A stretch of 62,884 nucleotides of DNA. Source: Frigidibacter oleivorans. Lineage in GTDB: Bacteria; Pseudomonadota; Alphaproteobacteria; Rhodobacterales; Rhodobacteraceae. The notes beneath the pieces were generated by a model. The model was given only the letters and a program-made list of their open reading frames with translations. It was not told where the DNA came from and did not search any database. Shown here in pieces: positions 1 to 9,532 of this stretch; position 1 is the stretch's first letter, and every line of letters starts with the position of its first letter. The stretch lies in NCBI RefSeq assembly GCF_003993775.1, contig NZ_RJRZ01000021.1, positions 1 through 62,884 of the forward strand, written 5' to 3'. Made by a program: the position numbers and the translations under genes.

Positions 1-2
1 GG

Positions 3-2039
3 GCGCCCGCGCGCGCTGCCGCCGGGGCGCTGGCAGCCGAGCCGCGCTTCATGCCGCAGTCGCGGGTGCAGCCCGGCGCCGCGCAGCCGGCCCGGCGCGT
101 GGCCGAACCGCCGGTGACGGTGCGGCCCGCCCAGGGCCGGGGGATTGCCGCGCCTGTCACCGCGCCCGTCTTCGATGACGAGGATCTGCAGCCGCTGCCC
201 GACGAACCGATGGACACCGCCGCCGCGATGATCGAGGCGTCGGAGGACTGGCAGACGGATGCCCGCGCCGGGGACGATCTGGACGCCGAAGACTGGCAGG
301 ACGACACGCTCGACCGTTTCCCGCCGGTGCCGGACGGATCGGAAGACGACCTCGACCGCAACGTCTTTGCCGATCTGCAGGACGATGGCGCATGGACCCC
401 GCCGCAGGTGGCGGGGGCGCGCAAGGTGGTGCTGCATCACCTGCCGAAGAAGGCGCCCGCGCCCTCGCGCCAGGCGGTGGCGGAATCGCAGCCGCGCCTG
501 CGCTTCGACGAACCGGCGGCCGTGGCCTATGAACCGCCGCCCCTGTCGCTGTTGACCAACCCGGCGACGATCCAGCGCCACTCCCTGCCCGACGAGGCGC
601 TGGAGGAGAATGCGCGGATGCTGGAAAACGTGCTGGACGACTATGGCGTGAAGGGCGAGATCGTCAGCGTCCGTCCCGGCCCCGTCGTCACCATGTACGA
701 ACTGGAACCCGCGCCGGGGCTGAAGGCCAGCCGCGTGATCGGCCTCGCGGACGACATCGCGCGCAGCATGTCGGCGCTGTCCGCCCGCGTGTCCACCGTG
801 CCGGGGCGCAGCGTGATCGGCATCGAACTGCCGAACCAGCACCGCGAAAAGGTGGTGCTGCGCGAAATCCTCGCCGCGCGCGACTTCGGCGATTCGAACC
901 TGCGGCTGCCGCTGGCGTTGGGCAAGGACATCGCCGGCGAGCCGGTGGTGGCGAACCTCGCCAAGATGCCGCATCTTCTGATCGCGGGCACCACCGGGTC
1001 GGGCAAGTCGGTGGCGATCAACACCATGATCCTGTCGCTGCTCTACAAGCTGACGCCCGAGGAATGCCGGCTGATCATGATCGACCCGAAGATGCTGGAA
1101 CTCAGCGTCTATGACGGCATCCCGCATCTGCTGTCCCCCGTCGTCACCGATCCGAAGAAGGCGGTCGTCGCGCTCAAATGGGTCGTGGGCGAGATGGAGG
1201 AACGCTATCGCAAGATGTCGAAGATGGGCGTGCGCAACATCGAGGGCTTCAACGGCCGCGTGCGCGAGGCGCTGGCCCGGGGCGAGATGTTCAAGCGCAC
1301 CGTCCAGACCGGCTTCGACGAGGAGACCGGCGACCCGATCTTCGAGACCGAAGAGATCATGCCGAAGGCGATCCCCTATATCGTGGTGATCGTCGACGAG
1401 ATGGCCGACCTGATGATGGTCGCCGGGAAAGAGATCGAGGCCTGCATCCAGCGGCTGGCGCAGATGGCGCGGGCGTCGGGCATCCACCTGATCATGGCGA
1501 CGCAGCGCCCCTCGGTCGACGTCATCACCGGCACGATCAAGGCCAACTTCCCGACGCGGATCAGCTTTCAGGTCACGTCGAAGATCGACAGCCGCACGAT
1601 CCTGGGCGAGCAGGGGGCGGAACAGCTGCTGGGCATGGGCGACATGCTCTACATGGCGGGGGGCAGCCGCATCACCCGCGTCCACGGTCCCTTCGTCAGC
1701 GACGAGGAGGTCGAGGAGGTGGTGACCCATCTGAAGGGCTTCGGCCCGCCGGACTACATGTCCGGCGTGGTCGAGGGGCCGGACGAGGATGCCGCCTCGG
1801 ATATCGACGCGGTGCTGGGGCTGAACACCGGCGGCAATACCGATGGCGAGGATGCGCTCTACGATCAGGCGGTGCAGGTGGTGCTGAAGGATCGAAAGGT
1901 GTCCACGAGCTATATCCAGCGGAAACTGGGCATCGGCTACAACAAGGCCGCGCGTCTGGTCGAGCAGATGGAGGAAGAGGGACTCGTCTCGCCCGCCAAC
2001 CATGTCGGCAAGCGCGAGATCTTGGTGCCGGAGCAGTGA
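3..2039 (+). CDS. ftsK: DNA translocase FtsK, C-terminal part (5' end outside window)
   Basis: Septum-located ATP-driven DNA pump that segregates chromosome termini and activates XerCD at dif. The frame is open from the first bases of the window, so the N-terminal membrane domain lies to the left. What is visible is an acidic, proline-rich linker (to about base 550), then the motor: Walker A GTTGSGKS near base 990, Walker [12 protein letters not shown] near 1380, and the [13 protein letters not shown] segment near 1495. It ends with the winged-helix gamma domain ([20 protein letters not shown]) that reads KOPS sites. The ATG at 51 is merely an internal methionine. lolA follows 80 bases later on the same strand. 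Confidence 0.96.
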   Translation, partial: APARAAAGALAAEPRFMPQSRVQPGAAQPARRVAEPPVTVRPAQGRGIAAPVTAPVFDDEDLQPLPDEPMDTAAAMIEASEDWQTDARAGDDLDAEDWQDDTLDRFPPVPDGSEDDLDRNVFADLQDDGAWTPPQVAGARKVVLHHLPKKAPAPSRQAVAESQPRLRFDEPAAVAYEPPPLSLLTNPATIQRHSLPDEALEENARMLENVLDDYGVKGEIVSVRPGPVVTMYELEPAPGLKASRVIGLADDIARSMSALSARVSTVPGRSVIGIELPNQHREKVVLREILAARDFGDSNLRLPLALGKDIAGEPVVANLAKMPHLLIAGTTGSGKSVAINTMILSLLYKLTPEECRLIMIDPKMLELSVYDGIPHLLSPVVTDPKKAVVALKWVVGEMEERYRKMSKMGVRNIEGFNGRVREALARGEMFKRTVQTGFDEETGDPIFETEEIMPKAIPYIVVIVDEMADLMMVAGKEIEACIQRLAQMARASGIHLIMATQRPSVDVITGTIKANFPTRISFQVTSKIDSRTILGEQGAEQLLGMGDMLYMAGGSRITRVHGPFVSDEEVEEVVTHLKGFGPPDYMSGVVEGPDEDAASDIDAVLGLNTGGNTDGEDALYDQAVQVVLKDRKVSTSYIQRKLGIGYNKAARLVEQMEEEGLVSPANHVGKREILVPEQ

Positions 2040-2119
2040 GCGGGCAGGCCCCCGCGGTTCTTCCGAACGTGATCGCGGGGCGATGGAAACCGGAACGGCG
2101 CCGGGGTAGTTTCGCAGCC

Positions 2120-2725
2120 ATGACCCTGTTCCGCGCCCTTCTGGCCCCGCTCGCCGCCGCCCTGATCTGGACCGCCGCCGCCCTGCCGGGGCTGGCCGCG
2201 CCCGCATCGCTGGCCGACATCTCGCGCTATCTGAACGGCATCCAGAGCGCGGGGACCGAATTCACGCAGGTGAATGCCGATGGCTCCACCTCCTCGGGGC
2301 GGCTGCTGATCAAGCGGCCGGGGCGGATGCGCTTTGAATATGCGGGGGACGATACGGTGGTGCTGGCCTCGGGCGGGCAGGTGGCGATCTTCGATTCGAA
2401 GTCGAACCAGCCGCCGGAACAGTATCCGCTGTCGAAGACGCCGCTGAACCTGATCCTTGCCCGGCAGGTGGACCTGACCCGGTCCGGCATGGTCGTGGGC
2501 CATGGCGAGCAGGACGGCATGACCACCGTCACCGCACAGGATCCGCAGCGCCCCGAGATCGGCACCATTACCCTGTTCTTCGAAACGGCGCCGATGCGGC
2601 TGGCGCAATGGGTGGTGACGGACGAGACCGGCCAGCAGACGCTGGTCCGGCTCGGGCCGCTGCAGCAGGGGGATTACCCGCCCTCGACCTTCTCGATCAC
2701 GTTCGAAAGCGGGCGGCGCGGCTGA
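2120..2725 (+). CDS. lolA: Outer-membrane lipoprotein carrier protein LolA
   Basis: Periplasmic shuttle that takes lipoproteins from LolCDE to the outer membrane. The 201-residue product starts with a signal peptide (MTLFRALLAPLAAALIW... ending near GLAAPA), followed by the LolA fold, recognisable from ISRYLNGIQSAGTEFTQV, the S-G-R-L-L-I-KRPGRMRFEY block and the segment NLILARQVDL. Length fits the family. The ATG at 2120 is chosen because it places the signal peptide at the N-terminus; the frame is open far upstream but only as antisense/overlap noise within ftsK. ftsK-lolA adjacency is common in alphaproteobacteria. Confidence 0.93.
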   Translation: MTLFRALLAPLAAALIWTAAALPGLAAPASLADISRYLNGIQSAGTEFTQVNADGSTSSGRLLIKRPGRMRFEYAGDDTVVLASGGQVAIFDSKSNQPPEQYPLSKTPLNLILARQVDLTRSGMVVGHGEQDGMTTVTAQDPQRPEIGTITLFFETAPMRLAQWVVTDETGQQTLVRLGPLQQGDYPPSTFSITFESGRRG

Positions 2726-2755
2726 CCGCCGCACCCCGGGCCCGTTGCCGGCCTG

Positions 2756-3325
2756 TCAGCTGCAGGTCCGCAGCTGGGTGTCGTAGATCACCGCGCGCTG
2801 TCCGACCTGCGTCGCCACCGTCATCAGCCAGGCCTTTTCGCGATAGCTGCCGCGCGCATAGCCCGTCTGGCCTTCGTGATAGGCAAGGTACTGGTTCTGC
2901 GCGTCCCATTTCGGGATGCCCAGCTTCAGTTCGCTGTTGTGCATGTACCAGCCCATGAAGTCGGTGGCATCGCCGATCCGGTCGCGGCGGCCGCGGTTGC
3001 CGGTGTCGCGCAGGTAATCTTCCCAGGTGCCGTCCAGCGCCTGGCTGTAGCCATAGGCCGAGGATTGCCGCCCCATCGGGATGATCCCGAGCGCGTATTC
3101 CTGCGGCGTGCGCGCATTGCCGATGAACTTCGATTCCTGATAGATCGTCGCCATCTGCACCGCGACGGGAACGCCCCACCGGGTTTCGGTGGCGCGCATC
3201 GCCCGCAGATATTCCGGGCGCTGGCTGACGATGGCACAGGCATCGTCCATATTGCTGGGCGCCGAATAATGGCCGCCGCAGGATGCGGCGAGACAGAAGA
3301 CGGACGCGCGAAGAAGTCTGCTCAT
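2756..3325 (-). CDS. Transglycosylase SLT-domain protein, probably exported or a lipoprotein
   Basis: Putative small lytic transglycosylase of 189 residues acting on peptidoglycan. It begins with a short hydrophobic leader (MSRLLRASVFCLAASCGG) whose cysteine could be lipidated, though the lipobox is weak. The likely catalytic glutamate is in ATIYQESKF, followed by SLT-like blocks (GIIPMGRQSSAYGYSQALDGTWEDY) and AYHEGQTGYARGSYR. Start at 3325 puts the leader at the N-terminus with a GAGGGG ribosome site just before it. That site lies in the arm of a long inverted repeat (3331-3372). The gene is convergent with lolA and divergent from hspQ. Confidence 0.8.
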   Translation of the reverse strand: MSRLLRASVFCLAASCGGHYSAPSNMDDACAIVSQRPEYLRAMRATETRWGVPVAVQMATIYQESKFIGNARTPQEYALGIIPMGRQSSAYGYSQALDGTWEDYLRDTGNRGRRDRIGDATDFMGWYMHNSELKLGIPKWDAQNQYLAYHEGQTGYARGSYREKAWLMTVATQVGQRAVIYDTQLRTCS

Positions 3326-3330
3326 GGCCC

Positions 3331-3372
3331 CTCGCTTTGTTTTGTTTTGCCGTGATTTTACGACAAAGCGAG
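3331..3372 (-). promoter_or_regulatory. Inverted repeat overlapping the ribosome-binding site of the transglycosylase
   Basis: Perfect 10-base arms, CTCGCTTTGT (3331-3340) and ACAAAGCGAG (3363-3372), separated by 22 bases that are A/T-rich for this genome. In the minus-strand transcript the 3' arm ends in GAG, the first bases of the GAGGGG Shine-Dalgarno, six bases from the ATG at 3325. It could be an SD-masking hairpin or a dyad protein operator; the sequence alone does not decide. Confidence 0.5.
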
Positions 3373-3541
3373 CGGATCGGAAATCACAAAGCTGCTGGAT
3401 CGGCAAAGCCTTGGCATTCTGGCCGGTCCCGCGGCGGCGCGGGGGCGCGACAATCTGTTTCCGTCCGGACGGATGGGTTGGCCGGCCGCCGGGTAGACTC
3501 CGCCCATCCACAAGGATAGGCATAAGTGGAAGAGGCCGACC

Positions 3542-3874
3542 ATGCTCATGTTGAAGACCACCGCGAAGTATCACCTGGGGCAGATCCTGCGCCATCGGAA
3601 GCATCCCTTCCGGGGCGTGGTCTTCGACGTGGATGCGACCTTTTCAAATACCGAGGAATGGTATGCCTCGATCCCCGAGGACAGCCGCCCGGCGAAGAAC
3701 CAGCCCTTCTATCACCTGCTGGCCGAGAACGACCACAGCTACTATGTGGCCTATGTCTCGGAACAGAACCTCGTGCCGGATGAAACGGGCGAGCCGGTGG
3801 AACATCCCGATCTGCACGACCTGTTCGGCGATTTCGAGGATGGCCGCTATCCCCTGCATTTCAACCTGAACTGA
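3542..3874 (+). CDS. hspQ: Heat shock protein HspQ
   Basis: A 110-residue YccV-like (hemimethylated-DNA-binding-like) protein. In enterobacteria HspQ acts as a specificity enhancer of Lon and destabilises mutant DnaA. Family signature is clear: AKYHLGQILRHRKHPFRGVVFDVDATF, EEWYASIP, QPFYHLLAEND and YVAYVSEQNL. The start at 3542 has GGAAGAGG seven bases upstream; an internal ATG at 3548 is the alternative. It is a single gene flanked by a divergent transglycosylase. No heat-shock promoter could be assigned with confidence in the 216-base upstream spacer. Confidence 0.92.
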   Translation: MLMLKTTAKYHLGQILRHRKHPFRGVVFDVDATFSNTEEWYASIPEDSRPAKNQPFYHLLAENDHSYYVAYVSEQNLVPDETGEPVEHPDLHDLFGDFEDGRYPLHFNLN

Positions 3875-4216
3875 CGCGCAGGCGGGCCGTCCGCGCACTG
3901 GTGCCGCGTCCTGACCGCCCCCGGGGCCCGCGCGACCGGTTGCCCGGTGGGAGGCGCGCGAGCCGGCCGGGGCTGGACGATCCGTCCGAAGTCCTCGACG
4001 CCGTGGCCTGGGTGGGGGCTGTTGGACCGCGGCGCCGAGGGAAGCCAGTGAGCTACAGGGGCATTACAGCCCCGCTTTCGGGCGGTGATGCGGAGCGATT
4101 GCGGCAGGACTGCGGCACAGGCTTCAATTCTGTGGCCCGAGCCGTTCTTGACGCCGGCCGGAGCGGGCACGCACGAATGCTGCGCTGCACGAATCGCTTG
4201 CTGCGCCGCCGCAGGA
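3875..4216. other. Intergenic region without recognised gene
   Basis: 342 bases between two convergent genes (hspQ and the HATPase protein). Open frames here look like composition noise. I found no tRNA, SRP RNA, tmRNA or riboswitch signature and no strong terminator hairpin with a T-run. A short stretch near 4040-4075 (GAAGCCAGTGAGC, then CAGGGGCATTACAGCCCC) can fold locally but matches no RNA family I know. Confidence 0.5.
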
Positions 4217-4690
4217 TCAGCCCCGCCGCACCACCAGCCGCAGCAGGTTGCGCCCGTCCTGCTGGCGATAGCGGAGCCCGCTGGCCAGTTCGCGGATCAG
4301 CAGCCAGCCGAAGCCGCCCTCCGGCAGGTCGCAAACATCGCCGTGCAGCAGCCGGTGGGGGCAGAGGCCCCGGGGCAGCACGAGGCCCGGCATCGGCCGC
4401 CCGCTGTCGCCGATGCGGATCCGCACCTCGCGCGGGGCGACCGTCAGGCGCAGCGCGATCCGCCCGTCATTCCCGGCATAGGCATGTTCGACCACGTTGT
4501 TCAGCGCCTCGGCCAGCACGATCTCGACCGCGCCGCGGTCCGGCCCCAGCCGGGGGCGCAGCGCGATCAGCAGATCGCGCACCGCCGCATGGCTGGCGCG
4601 CAGATCGGCCGTGACGAAGCGCAGGCCACAGCGCCAGCGATCGCGCCGGATCGCGCTGCCCCCGTCCGTCCGGCCGCCGTCAGCTGCCAT
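4217..4690 (-). CDS. RsbW/SpoIIAB-like ATP-binding protein (anti-sigma factor kinase family)
   Basis: A 157-residue GHKL ATPase of the HATPase_c_2 class used in partner-switching regulation. Such proteins phosphorylate a STAS antagonist and can sequester a target regulator. The N-box EIVLAEALNNVVEHAY and the G1 motif IGDSGRPMPG are visible, with a G2-like loop GGFGWLLIRELASGLRY near the C-terminus. It overlaps the preceding STAS gene by 11 bases, so the two are very probably co-translated. No sigma factor or PP2C phosphatase lies next to the pair, so its target is unknown. Confidence 0.86.
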   Translation of the reverse strand: MAADGGRTDGGSAIRRDRWRCGLRFVTADLRASHAAVRDLLIALRPRLGPDRGAVEIVLAEALNNVVEHAYAGNDGRIALRLTVAPREVRIRIGDSGRPMPGLVLPRGLCPHRLLHGDVCDLPEGGFGWLLIRELASGLRYRQQDGRNLLRLVVRRG

Positions 4691-5015
4691 CGGCGGCGGG
4701 GGGCACGGGATGCGGATGGATGGTGAAGACGCTGTCCATCCGCGTCAGGCGGAACAGCTTGGCCACGGTCGGCGTCAGCCCCGCCAGTTCCAGCGGGCGC
4801 GGCGCCAGCGCCTTCATCGAGGCGACGATGGCGCCCAGCCCCGAACTGTCGATGAAATCGACGCGCGACAGATCCATCACCACCCGCGCCGCGCCGGTGC
4901 CAACGGCGAGTTCGCGCAGCCGGTCCTTGAAGGGGATGGCGATCATCGCGTCGATGCGCGCCTCCTCCACTGTGACGATCAGGCCATCCGCCGTTTCCGT
5001 TGCGTCGATCCGCAT
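4680..5015 (-). CDS. STAS-domain anti-sigma factor antagonist
   Basis: A 111-residue single STAS domain, the partner of the downstream HATPase. The phosphorylatable loop is RVDFIDSSGLGAIV, with candidate serines at residues 57-58. The start at 5015 is supported by GGAGGG upstream; a longer frame to 5054 has no good ribosome site. The 11-base overlap with the kinase gene fits stoichiometric production. By family knowledge the unphosphorylated form binds the kinase and releases the target regulator. Which regulator this is cannot be read from the window. Confidence 0.88.
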   Translation of the reverse strand: MRIDATETADGLIVTVEEARIDAMIAIPFKDRLRELAVGTGAARVVMDLSRVDFIDSSGLGAIVASMKALAPRPLELAGLTPTVAKLFRLTRMDSVFTIHPHPVPPAADGS

Positions 5016-5099
5016 CCCGCCCTCCGCGCTGTGCCGGGAAAGGCTAGACGGCAATCCTTACCGTCCCGTAGCCTTCGGGCGGGCAACAGGGGGGATGCC

Positions 5100-6278
5100 A
5101 TGCAGGATGTGGTGATCGTCGGGGCCGCGCGCACGCCGATGGGCGGGTTTCAGGGGGCGCTGTCGGACCTGTCCGCCGCGGCGCTGGGCGGGGCCGCCAT
5201 CGCCGCCGCGCTGACGGACGCGACGCTCGATCCCGGGGCGGTCGAGGAACTGCTGATGGGCTGCGTGCTGTCCGCGGGGCAGGGGCAAGCCCCGGCGCGG
5301 CAGGCGGGCTTCGCCGCCGGCCTGTCGCAGGCGGTGCCGGCCACCACGCTGAACAAGATGTGCGGATCGGGAATGAAGGCCGCGATGATGGCCTTCGACC
5401 GGATCGCGCTGGGCGATGCCGAGGCGATGGTCGCGGGCGGGATGGAGAGCATGACCAACGCGCCCTACCTGCTGCCCAAGATGCGCGGCGGCGCCCGGCT
5501 GGGGCATGGTCAGGTCATCGACCACATGTTCCTCGACGGGCTGGAGGACGCCTATGATAGGGGTAGGCTGATGGGCACCTTCGCCGAGGATTGCGCCACC
5601 GCCTTCCAGTTCACCCGCGCCGATCAGGATGCCTATGCGCTGGCCTCGCTCGACCGCGCTCTGGCGGCCGGGGCGGGCGGCGCCTTCGCGGACGAGATTG
5701 CGCCGGTGACGGTGACGGGCCGCAAGGGCGAGGTGACGGTGACGGCGGACGAGCAGCCCGCCCTCGCCCGGCCCGAACGGATCCCGACGCTGAAGCCCGC
5801 CTTCCGCGAGGGCGGCACGGTGACGGCCGCCAATTCCTCGTCGATCTCGGACGGAGCGGCGGCGCTGGTCCTGACCTCGGGCGCGGCGGCGGCGCGGCTG
5901 GGCCTGCCGGTGCGGGCGCGGGTGCTGGGCCATGCCAGCCACGCGCAGGCCCCGGCCGAGTTTCCGACCGCGCCCGTCCCCGCCGCGCGCCGGCTTCTGG
6001 ACCGGATCGGCTGGCAGCCCGAGGAGGTGGACCTGTGGGAGGTGAACGAGGCCTTCGCCGTGGTGCCCATGGCCTTCATGGCCGAAACCGGCATCCCGCA
6101 TGACCGGGTGAACGTCAACGGCGGCGCCTGCGCGCTGGGCCATCCCATCGGCGCCTCGGGCGCGCGGATCGTGGTCACGCTGGTGAACGCGCTGGAACGG
6201 CGCGGGCTGCAGCGCGGGATCGCAGCCATCTGTATCGGCGGCGGCGAGGGCACCGCCATCGCCGTGGAGCGGGTCTAG
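5100..6278 (+). CDS. Acetyl-CoA C-acyltransferase (thiolase)
   Basis: A 392-residue biosynthetic-type thiolase catalysing the reversible Claisen condensation of two acyl-CoAs. Catalytic residues are all present: acyl-accepting Cys88 in [10 protein letters not shown], His348 in [16 protein letters not shown] and Cys378 in CIGGGEGTA. Length is typical of acetyl-CoA acetyltransferases (AtoB/PhaA-like), but substrate chain length cannot be fixed from sequence. GGGGGGAT precedes the ATG at 5100. The stop overlaps the stop of convergent dapB by four bases. No phaB or atoDA genes are adjacent. Confidence 0.93.
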   Translation: MQDVVIVGAARTPMGGFQGALSDLSAAALGGAAIAAALTDATLDPGAVEELLMGCVLSAGQGQAPARQAGFAAGLSQAVPATTLNKMCGSGMKAAMMAFDRIALGDAEAMVAGGMESMTNAPYLLPKMRGGARLGHGQVIDHMFLDGLEDAYDRGRLMGTFAEDCATAFQFTRADQDAYALASLDRALAAGAGGAFADEIAPVTVTGRKGEVTVTADEQPALARPERIPTLKPAFREGGTVTAANSSSISDGAAALVLTSGAAAARLGLPVRARVLGHASHAQAPAEFPTAPVPAARRLLDRIGWQPEEVDLWEVNEAFAVVPMAFMAETGIPHDRVNVNGGACALGHPIGASGARIVVTLVNALERRGLQRGIAAICIGGGEGTAIAVERV

Positions 6279-7084
6279 AGCCCCAGCACGTCGATCATGT
6301 CGTACGCGCCGGGCTTGCGGTCCTGCCCCCACAGCGCCGCTTTCAGCGCGCCGCGGGCAAAGATCGCGCGGTCGGTCGCGATGTGGCGCAGCACGATCCG
6401 TTCGCCGGCGGCGGCGAAGATCACGTCATGTTCGCCGACGATGTCGCCGCCGCGGATGGCGGAAAAGCCGATATGCCCCGGCTTGCGGGCGCCGGTGATG
6501 CCGTCGCGGCCCCGGTCGGCCACATCGTCCAGCGTCACGCCCCGGCCCGCCGCCGCCGCCTCGCCCAGCATCAGCGCGGTCCCCGAGGGCGCGTCGACCT
6601 TGCGGTTGTGATGCGCCTCGACGATCTCGATGTCCCAGTCGGCATCCAGCGCCTCGGCCACCTTCTGCGTCAGCCGGGTCAGCAGGTTGACGCCGAGGCT
6701 CATGTTGCCGGCGCGGATGATGACGGCATGGCGGGCGGCGGCGGCGAGGCGGGCCAGATGTGCGGGCTCCAGCCCGGTGGTGCCGATCACATGCACGGCC
6801 CGGGCCTGCGCGGCCAGTGCCGCGAATTCCACCGTCGCCTCGGGCGCGGTGAAGTCCAGCACCGCCTGCGCGCGGGCGAAGGCCTGCAGCGGGTCGTCGG
6901 TCACGGTCACGCCCACCGGCGCGCCGCCCGTCACCTCGCCCAGATCGCGGCCGATCCAGTCATGGCCCGGCCGTTCCAGCGCCGCCACCAGCCGGGCCTT
7001 GCCGCTGTCCAGCACGGTGCGCGCCAGCATCCGGCCCATCCGGCCCGAGGCCCCGGTGACGACGATACCCGGCAGATCGGTCAT
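6275..7084 (-). CDS. dapB: 4-hydroxy-tetrahydrodipicolinate reductase
   Basis: Reduces 4-hydroxy-tetrahydrodipicolinate with NAD(P)H in the DAP/lysine pathway. The 269-residue protein begins with the Rossmann motif [14 protein letters not shown]. The catalytic and substrate signature [16 protein letters not shown] lies in the middle, and the family-typical [14 protein letters not shown] appears near the C-terminus. Length is normal. It is convergent with the thiolase, overlapping it by four bases, and divergent from rbfA with about 100 bases between the start codons. Confidence 0.96.
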   Translation of the reverse strand: MTDLPGIVVTGASGRMGRMLARTVLDSGKARLVAALERPGHDWIGRDLGEVTGGAPVGVTVTDDPLQAFARAQAVLDFTAPEATVEFAALAAQARAVHVIGTTGLEPAHLARLAAAARHAVIIRAGNMSLGVNLLTRLTQKVAEALDADWDIEIVEAHHNRKVDAPSGTALMLGEAAAAGRGVTLDDVADRGRDGITGARKPGHIGFSAIRGGDIVGEHDVIFAAAGERIVLRHIATDRAIFARGALKAALWGQDRKPGAYDMIDVLGL

Positions 7085-7188
7085 GGCATGCTCCCTGTCA
7101 TTCCGGTCCTCTTAGCGCGGGGGCGGTTGTGGAAAAACCCCCGTTCCGTGCCGTTGCGCGCCGGGCGGGCTTCGCCTACATGGGCCGC

Positions 7189-7677
7189 ATGGCATCGAAC
7201 CGTTTTCCCAGGGGCTCCGGCCCGTCGCAGCGGCAGCTTCGCGTCGGCGAACTGATCCGCCGCACGCTGTCGGACGTGCTGGCACGGGGCGACGTGCACG
7301 ATCCCGACCTGAACCGCATGTCGATCACCGTGGGCGAGGTGCGCACCTCGCCGGACCTGAAGGTTGCGACGGCCTATGTGCTGCCGCTGGGCGGGCAGGG
7401 CGCGGAAGAGGCGCTGGCCGCCCTGCGCCGCAACAAGGGCGAACTGCGCCACCATGTCGCCAAGGCGATGACGCTGAAATTCGCCCCCGAACTGCGCTTC
7501 GTCATCGACGAGACCTTCGACCGGCTGGACGAGACGCGGCGCATGTTCGCGGACGAGACGGTGCAGCGCGACATCGCGGCGGGCGCGGAGGAGGGGGACG
7601 ATCTCTCGGACGAGGACGAGGATGGCGGGGATGACGACCGCGATGACGAGGATCGCGGGGATGGCGATGCTCGCTAG
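7189..7677 (+). CDS. rbfA: Ribosome-binding factor A
   Basis: 30S maturation factor that binds near helix 1 of 16S rRNA and is needed for cold adaptation. Of 162 residues, the KH-like core spans roughly residues 10-125: [39 protein letters not shown], and [17 protein letters not shown]. The C-terminal 30 residues are almost entirely Asp, Glu, Gly and Arg, an unusually acidic tail. The ATG at 7189 gives [14 protein letters not shown], matching alphaproteobacterial homologues. ATG 7180 and GTG 7129 are less likely. truB lies two genes downstream, a typical translation-factor neighbourhood. Confidence 0.93.
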   Translation: MASNRFPRGSGPSQRQLRVGELIRRTLSDVLARGDVHDPDLNRMSITVGEVRTSPDLKVATAYVLPLGGQGAEEALAALRRNKGELRHHVAKAMTLKFAPELRFVIDETFDRLDETRRMFADETVQRDIAAGAEEGDDLSDEDEDGGDDDRDDEDRGDGDAR

Positions 7678-8413
7678 GCTGCTGGCTTTGGCCGCGCTGC
7701 TGGCCGCCCCGGCGCTGGCGAGCGAGCCGGCGGCGGGCGGGCCCTGCCGCGACACCCGGTTCGAGGGCGTCACCTATACCGTCTGCGAGGTGTCGGCGGG
7801 CCAGGACCTGCGCCTGTGGCTGACCGCCCCCGACGGCCGGCCCGTCGGCAGTTTCGAGCGGCTGCGCGAGATCGCCGAGGCGGATGGCCGGCGGCTGGTC
7901 TTCGCGATGAACGCGGGCATGTATCATGCCGACCGCAGCCCCGTGGGGCTCTATGTCGAAGAGGGGACCGAGGCCGCGCCGCTGGTCTCGGCGGGCGGCG
8001 GCGGCAATTTCGGCCTGCTGCCCAACGGCATCTTCTGCGTCGCGGACGAACGGTTCGCGGTGCTGGAAACCCGCGCCTTCCGCGCCGCGCCCCCCGCCTG
8101 CCGCTTTGCCACCCAGTCGGGCCCGATGCTGGTGATCGGCGGCGACCTGCACCCGCGCTTCCTGCCCGATTCGGATTCGCTCTATATCCGCAACGGCGTG
8201 GGGGTCAGCGCCGATGGCAGGCGGGCGGTCTTCGCCATCTCGCGCGCGCCGGTGAATTTCCATGCCTTTGCGCGGTTCTTCCGCGACGAGCTGGACCTGC
8301 CGGATGCGCTCTACCTCGACGGCAGCATCTCGCGCCTCTATGCGCCGGGGCTGGGCCGGAACGAGGGCGGGCGGCCGATGGGACCGATCGTCGGGCTGCT
8401 GGCCGATCGCTGA
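7661..8413 (+). CDS. Exported phosphodiester glycosidase family protein (NAGPA/DUF2233)
   Basis: Secreted protein of about 250 residues with a signal peptide ([20 protein letters not shown]). The NAGPA-type domain shows [20 protein letters not shown], a [11 protein letters not shown] block and [17 protein letters not shown], then [12 protein letters not shown]. Members of the family include phosphodiester glycosidases that uncover or remove sugar phosphodiesters. The bacterial substrate here is unknown. The start lies inside the 3' end of rbfA, about 17 bases of overlap. ATGs at 7667 and 7622 are alternatives, and the exact start is uncertain. Its placement between rbfA and truB suggests co-transcription rather than shared function. 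Confidence 0.83.
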   Translation: MAMLARLLALAALLAAPALASEPAAGGPCRDTRFEGVTYTVCEVSAGQDLRLWLTAPDGRPVGSFERLREIAEADGRRLVFAMNAGMYHADRSPVGLYVEEGTEAAPLVSAGGGGNFGLLPNGIFCVADERFAVLETRAFRAAPPACRFATQSGPMLVIGGDLHPRFLPDSDSLYIRNGVGVSADGRRAVFAISRAPVNFHAFARFFRDELDLPDALYLDGSISRLYAPGLGRNEGGRPMGPIVGLLADR

Positions 8414-8487
8414 GCTGAATGGCCCTTCCGGTTGACGCCTGCCGCCGGCACGGCTAGCAGGGCGGCCTGCCGCAAGGGGGACTGACC

Positions 8488-9390
8488 ATGGGACGCAGGA
8501 AGGGCCGGCCGATTTCGGGCTGGCTGGTTGTCGACAAGCCCGCCGGCATCACCTCGACCGCGGTGGTCAACAAGGTGCGCTGGGCGCTGGACGCCGCCAA
8601 GGCCGGCCATGCCGGCACGCTGGACCCGGCGGCCACCGGAGTGCTGGCCGTGGCGCTGGGCGAGGCGACGAAGACCGTGCCCTTCGTCACCGATGCCGAG
8701 AAATGCTATCGCTTCATGGTGCGGCTGGGGGCGGCCACCAATACCGACGATGCCGAGGGCGAGGTGATCGCCACCTCCGAACTGCGCCCGTCCGACGACC
8801 AGATCCGCGCCGCGCTGCCCGCCTTCACCGGCGAGATCCAGCAGGTGCCGCCGCAGTTTTCCGCCGTGAAGGTCGATGGCGAGCGTGCCTATGCCCTGGC
8901 GCGCGAGGGCGAGGCCCTGGATCTGGCCGCGCGGCCGCTGTGGGTGGAAAGCCTGGTGCTGCTGTCGCGGCCCGATGCCGACCATGCCGAATTCGAGATG
9001 GTCTGCGGCAAGGGCGGCTATGTCCGGTCCATCGCCCGCGACCTCGGGCAGGCGCTGGGCTGCCTCGGCCATGTGGACTGGCTGCGCCGCGAATGGTCGG
9101 GCCCGTTCGAGGCGTCGGAGGGCATCTCGATGGCCGAGGTCGAGGCGCTGGCGCGGACGCCGGAGCTGGAGGCGCGGCTGTTGCCGCTGGAGGTGGGGCT
9201 GGCCGATCTGCCGGAACTGCGGGCGACCGAGGACGGCGCCGCGCGGCTGCGCAACGGCAATCCGGGCATGGTGATCGCCGCCGACTGCGCCTGGGGCGAC
9301 GAGGCCTGGGCCAGCCATGGCGGCCGGCCCGTCGCGGTGGGCATCTACCGGTCGGGCGAGCTGCACCCGAGCCGGGTGTTCAACCTGTGA
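8488..9390 (+). CDS. truB: tRNA pseudouridine(55) synthase TruB
   Basis: Makes pseudouridine-55 in the T-loop of elongator tRNAs. The 300-residue product has the family start [17 protein letters not shown], the catalytic Asp46 in [13 protein letters not shown], and the KCYRF-like strand ([11 protein letters not shown]). A C-terminal PUA-like region follows from about residue 245. AAGGGGGAC precedes the ATG at 8488. In many bacteria truB sits directly before rpsO and pnp. Here rpsO is about 9 kb away. Confidence 0.95.
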   Translation: MGRRKGRPISGWLVVDKPAGITSTAVVNKVRWALDAAKAGHAGTLDPAATGVLAVALGEATKTVPFVTDAEKCYRFMVRLGAATNTDDAEGEVIATSELRPSDDQIRAALPAFTGEIQQVPPQFSAVKVDGERAYALAREGEALDLAARPLWVESLVLLSRPDADHAEFEMVCGKGGYVRSIARDLGQALGCLGHVDWLRREWSGPFEASEGISMAEVEALARTPELEARLLPLEVGLADLPELRATEDGAARLRNGNPGMVIAADCAWGDEAWASHGGRPVAVGIYRSGELHPSRVFNL

Positions 9391-9532
9391 TTCGCCTCCA
9401 TGCCGGAGGCGACAGCCAGGCACATCGGCCGGCGGCGCGCGAGCGATCCCTCTGATCTCAGGCCGCGCCCTGCCCCGTGACGGTGGCAGGGCGGCCGGCC
9501 GGCTGCTATGCGTGGCGGGGAAGGAGACCTCC

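Noticed and set aside
4030-4080. Possible riboswitch-like fragment (GAAGCCAGTGAGC) downstream of hspQ
   Set aside because: Only a few bases resemble a cobalamin element, the rest of the aptamer is missing and no gene lies downstream in the right orientation.
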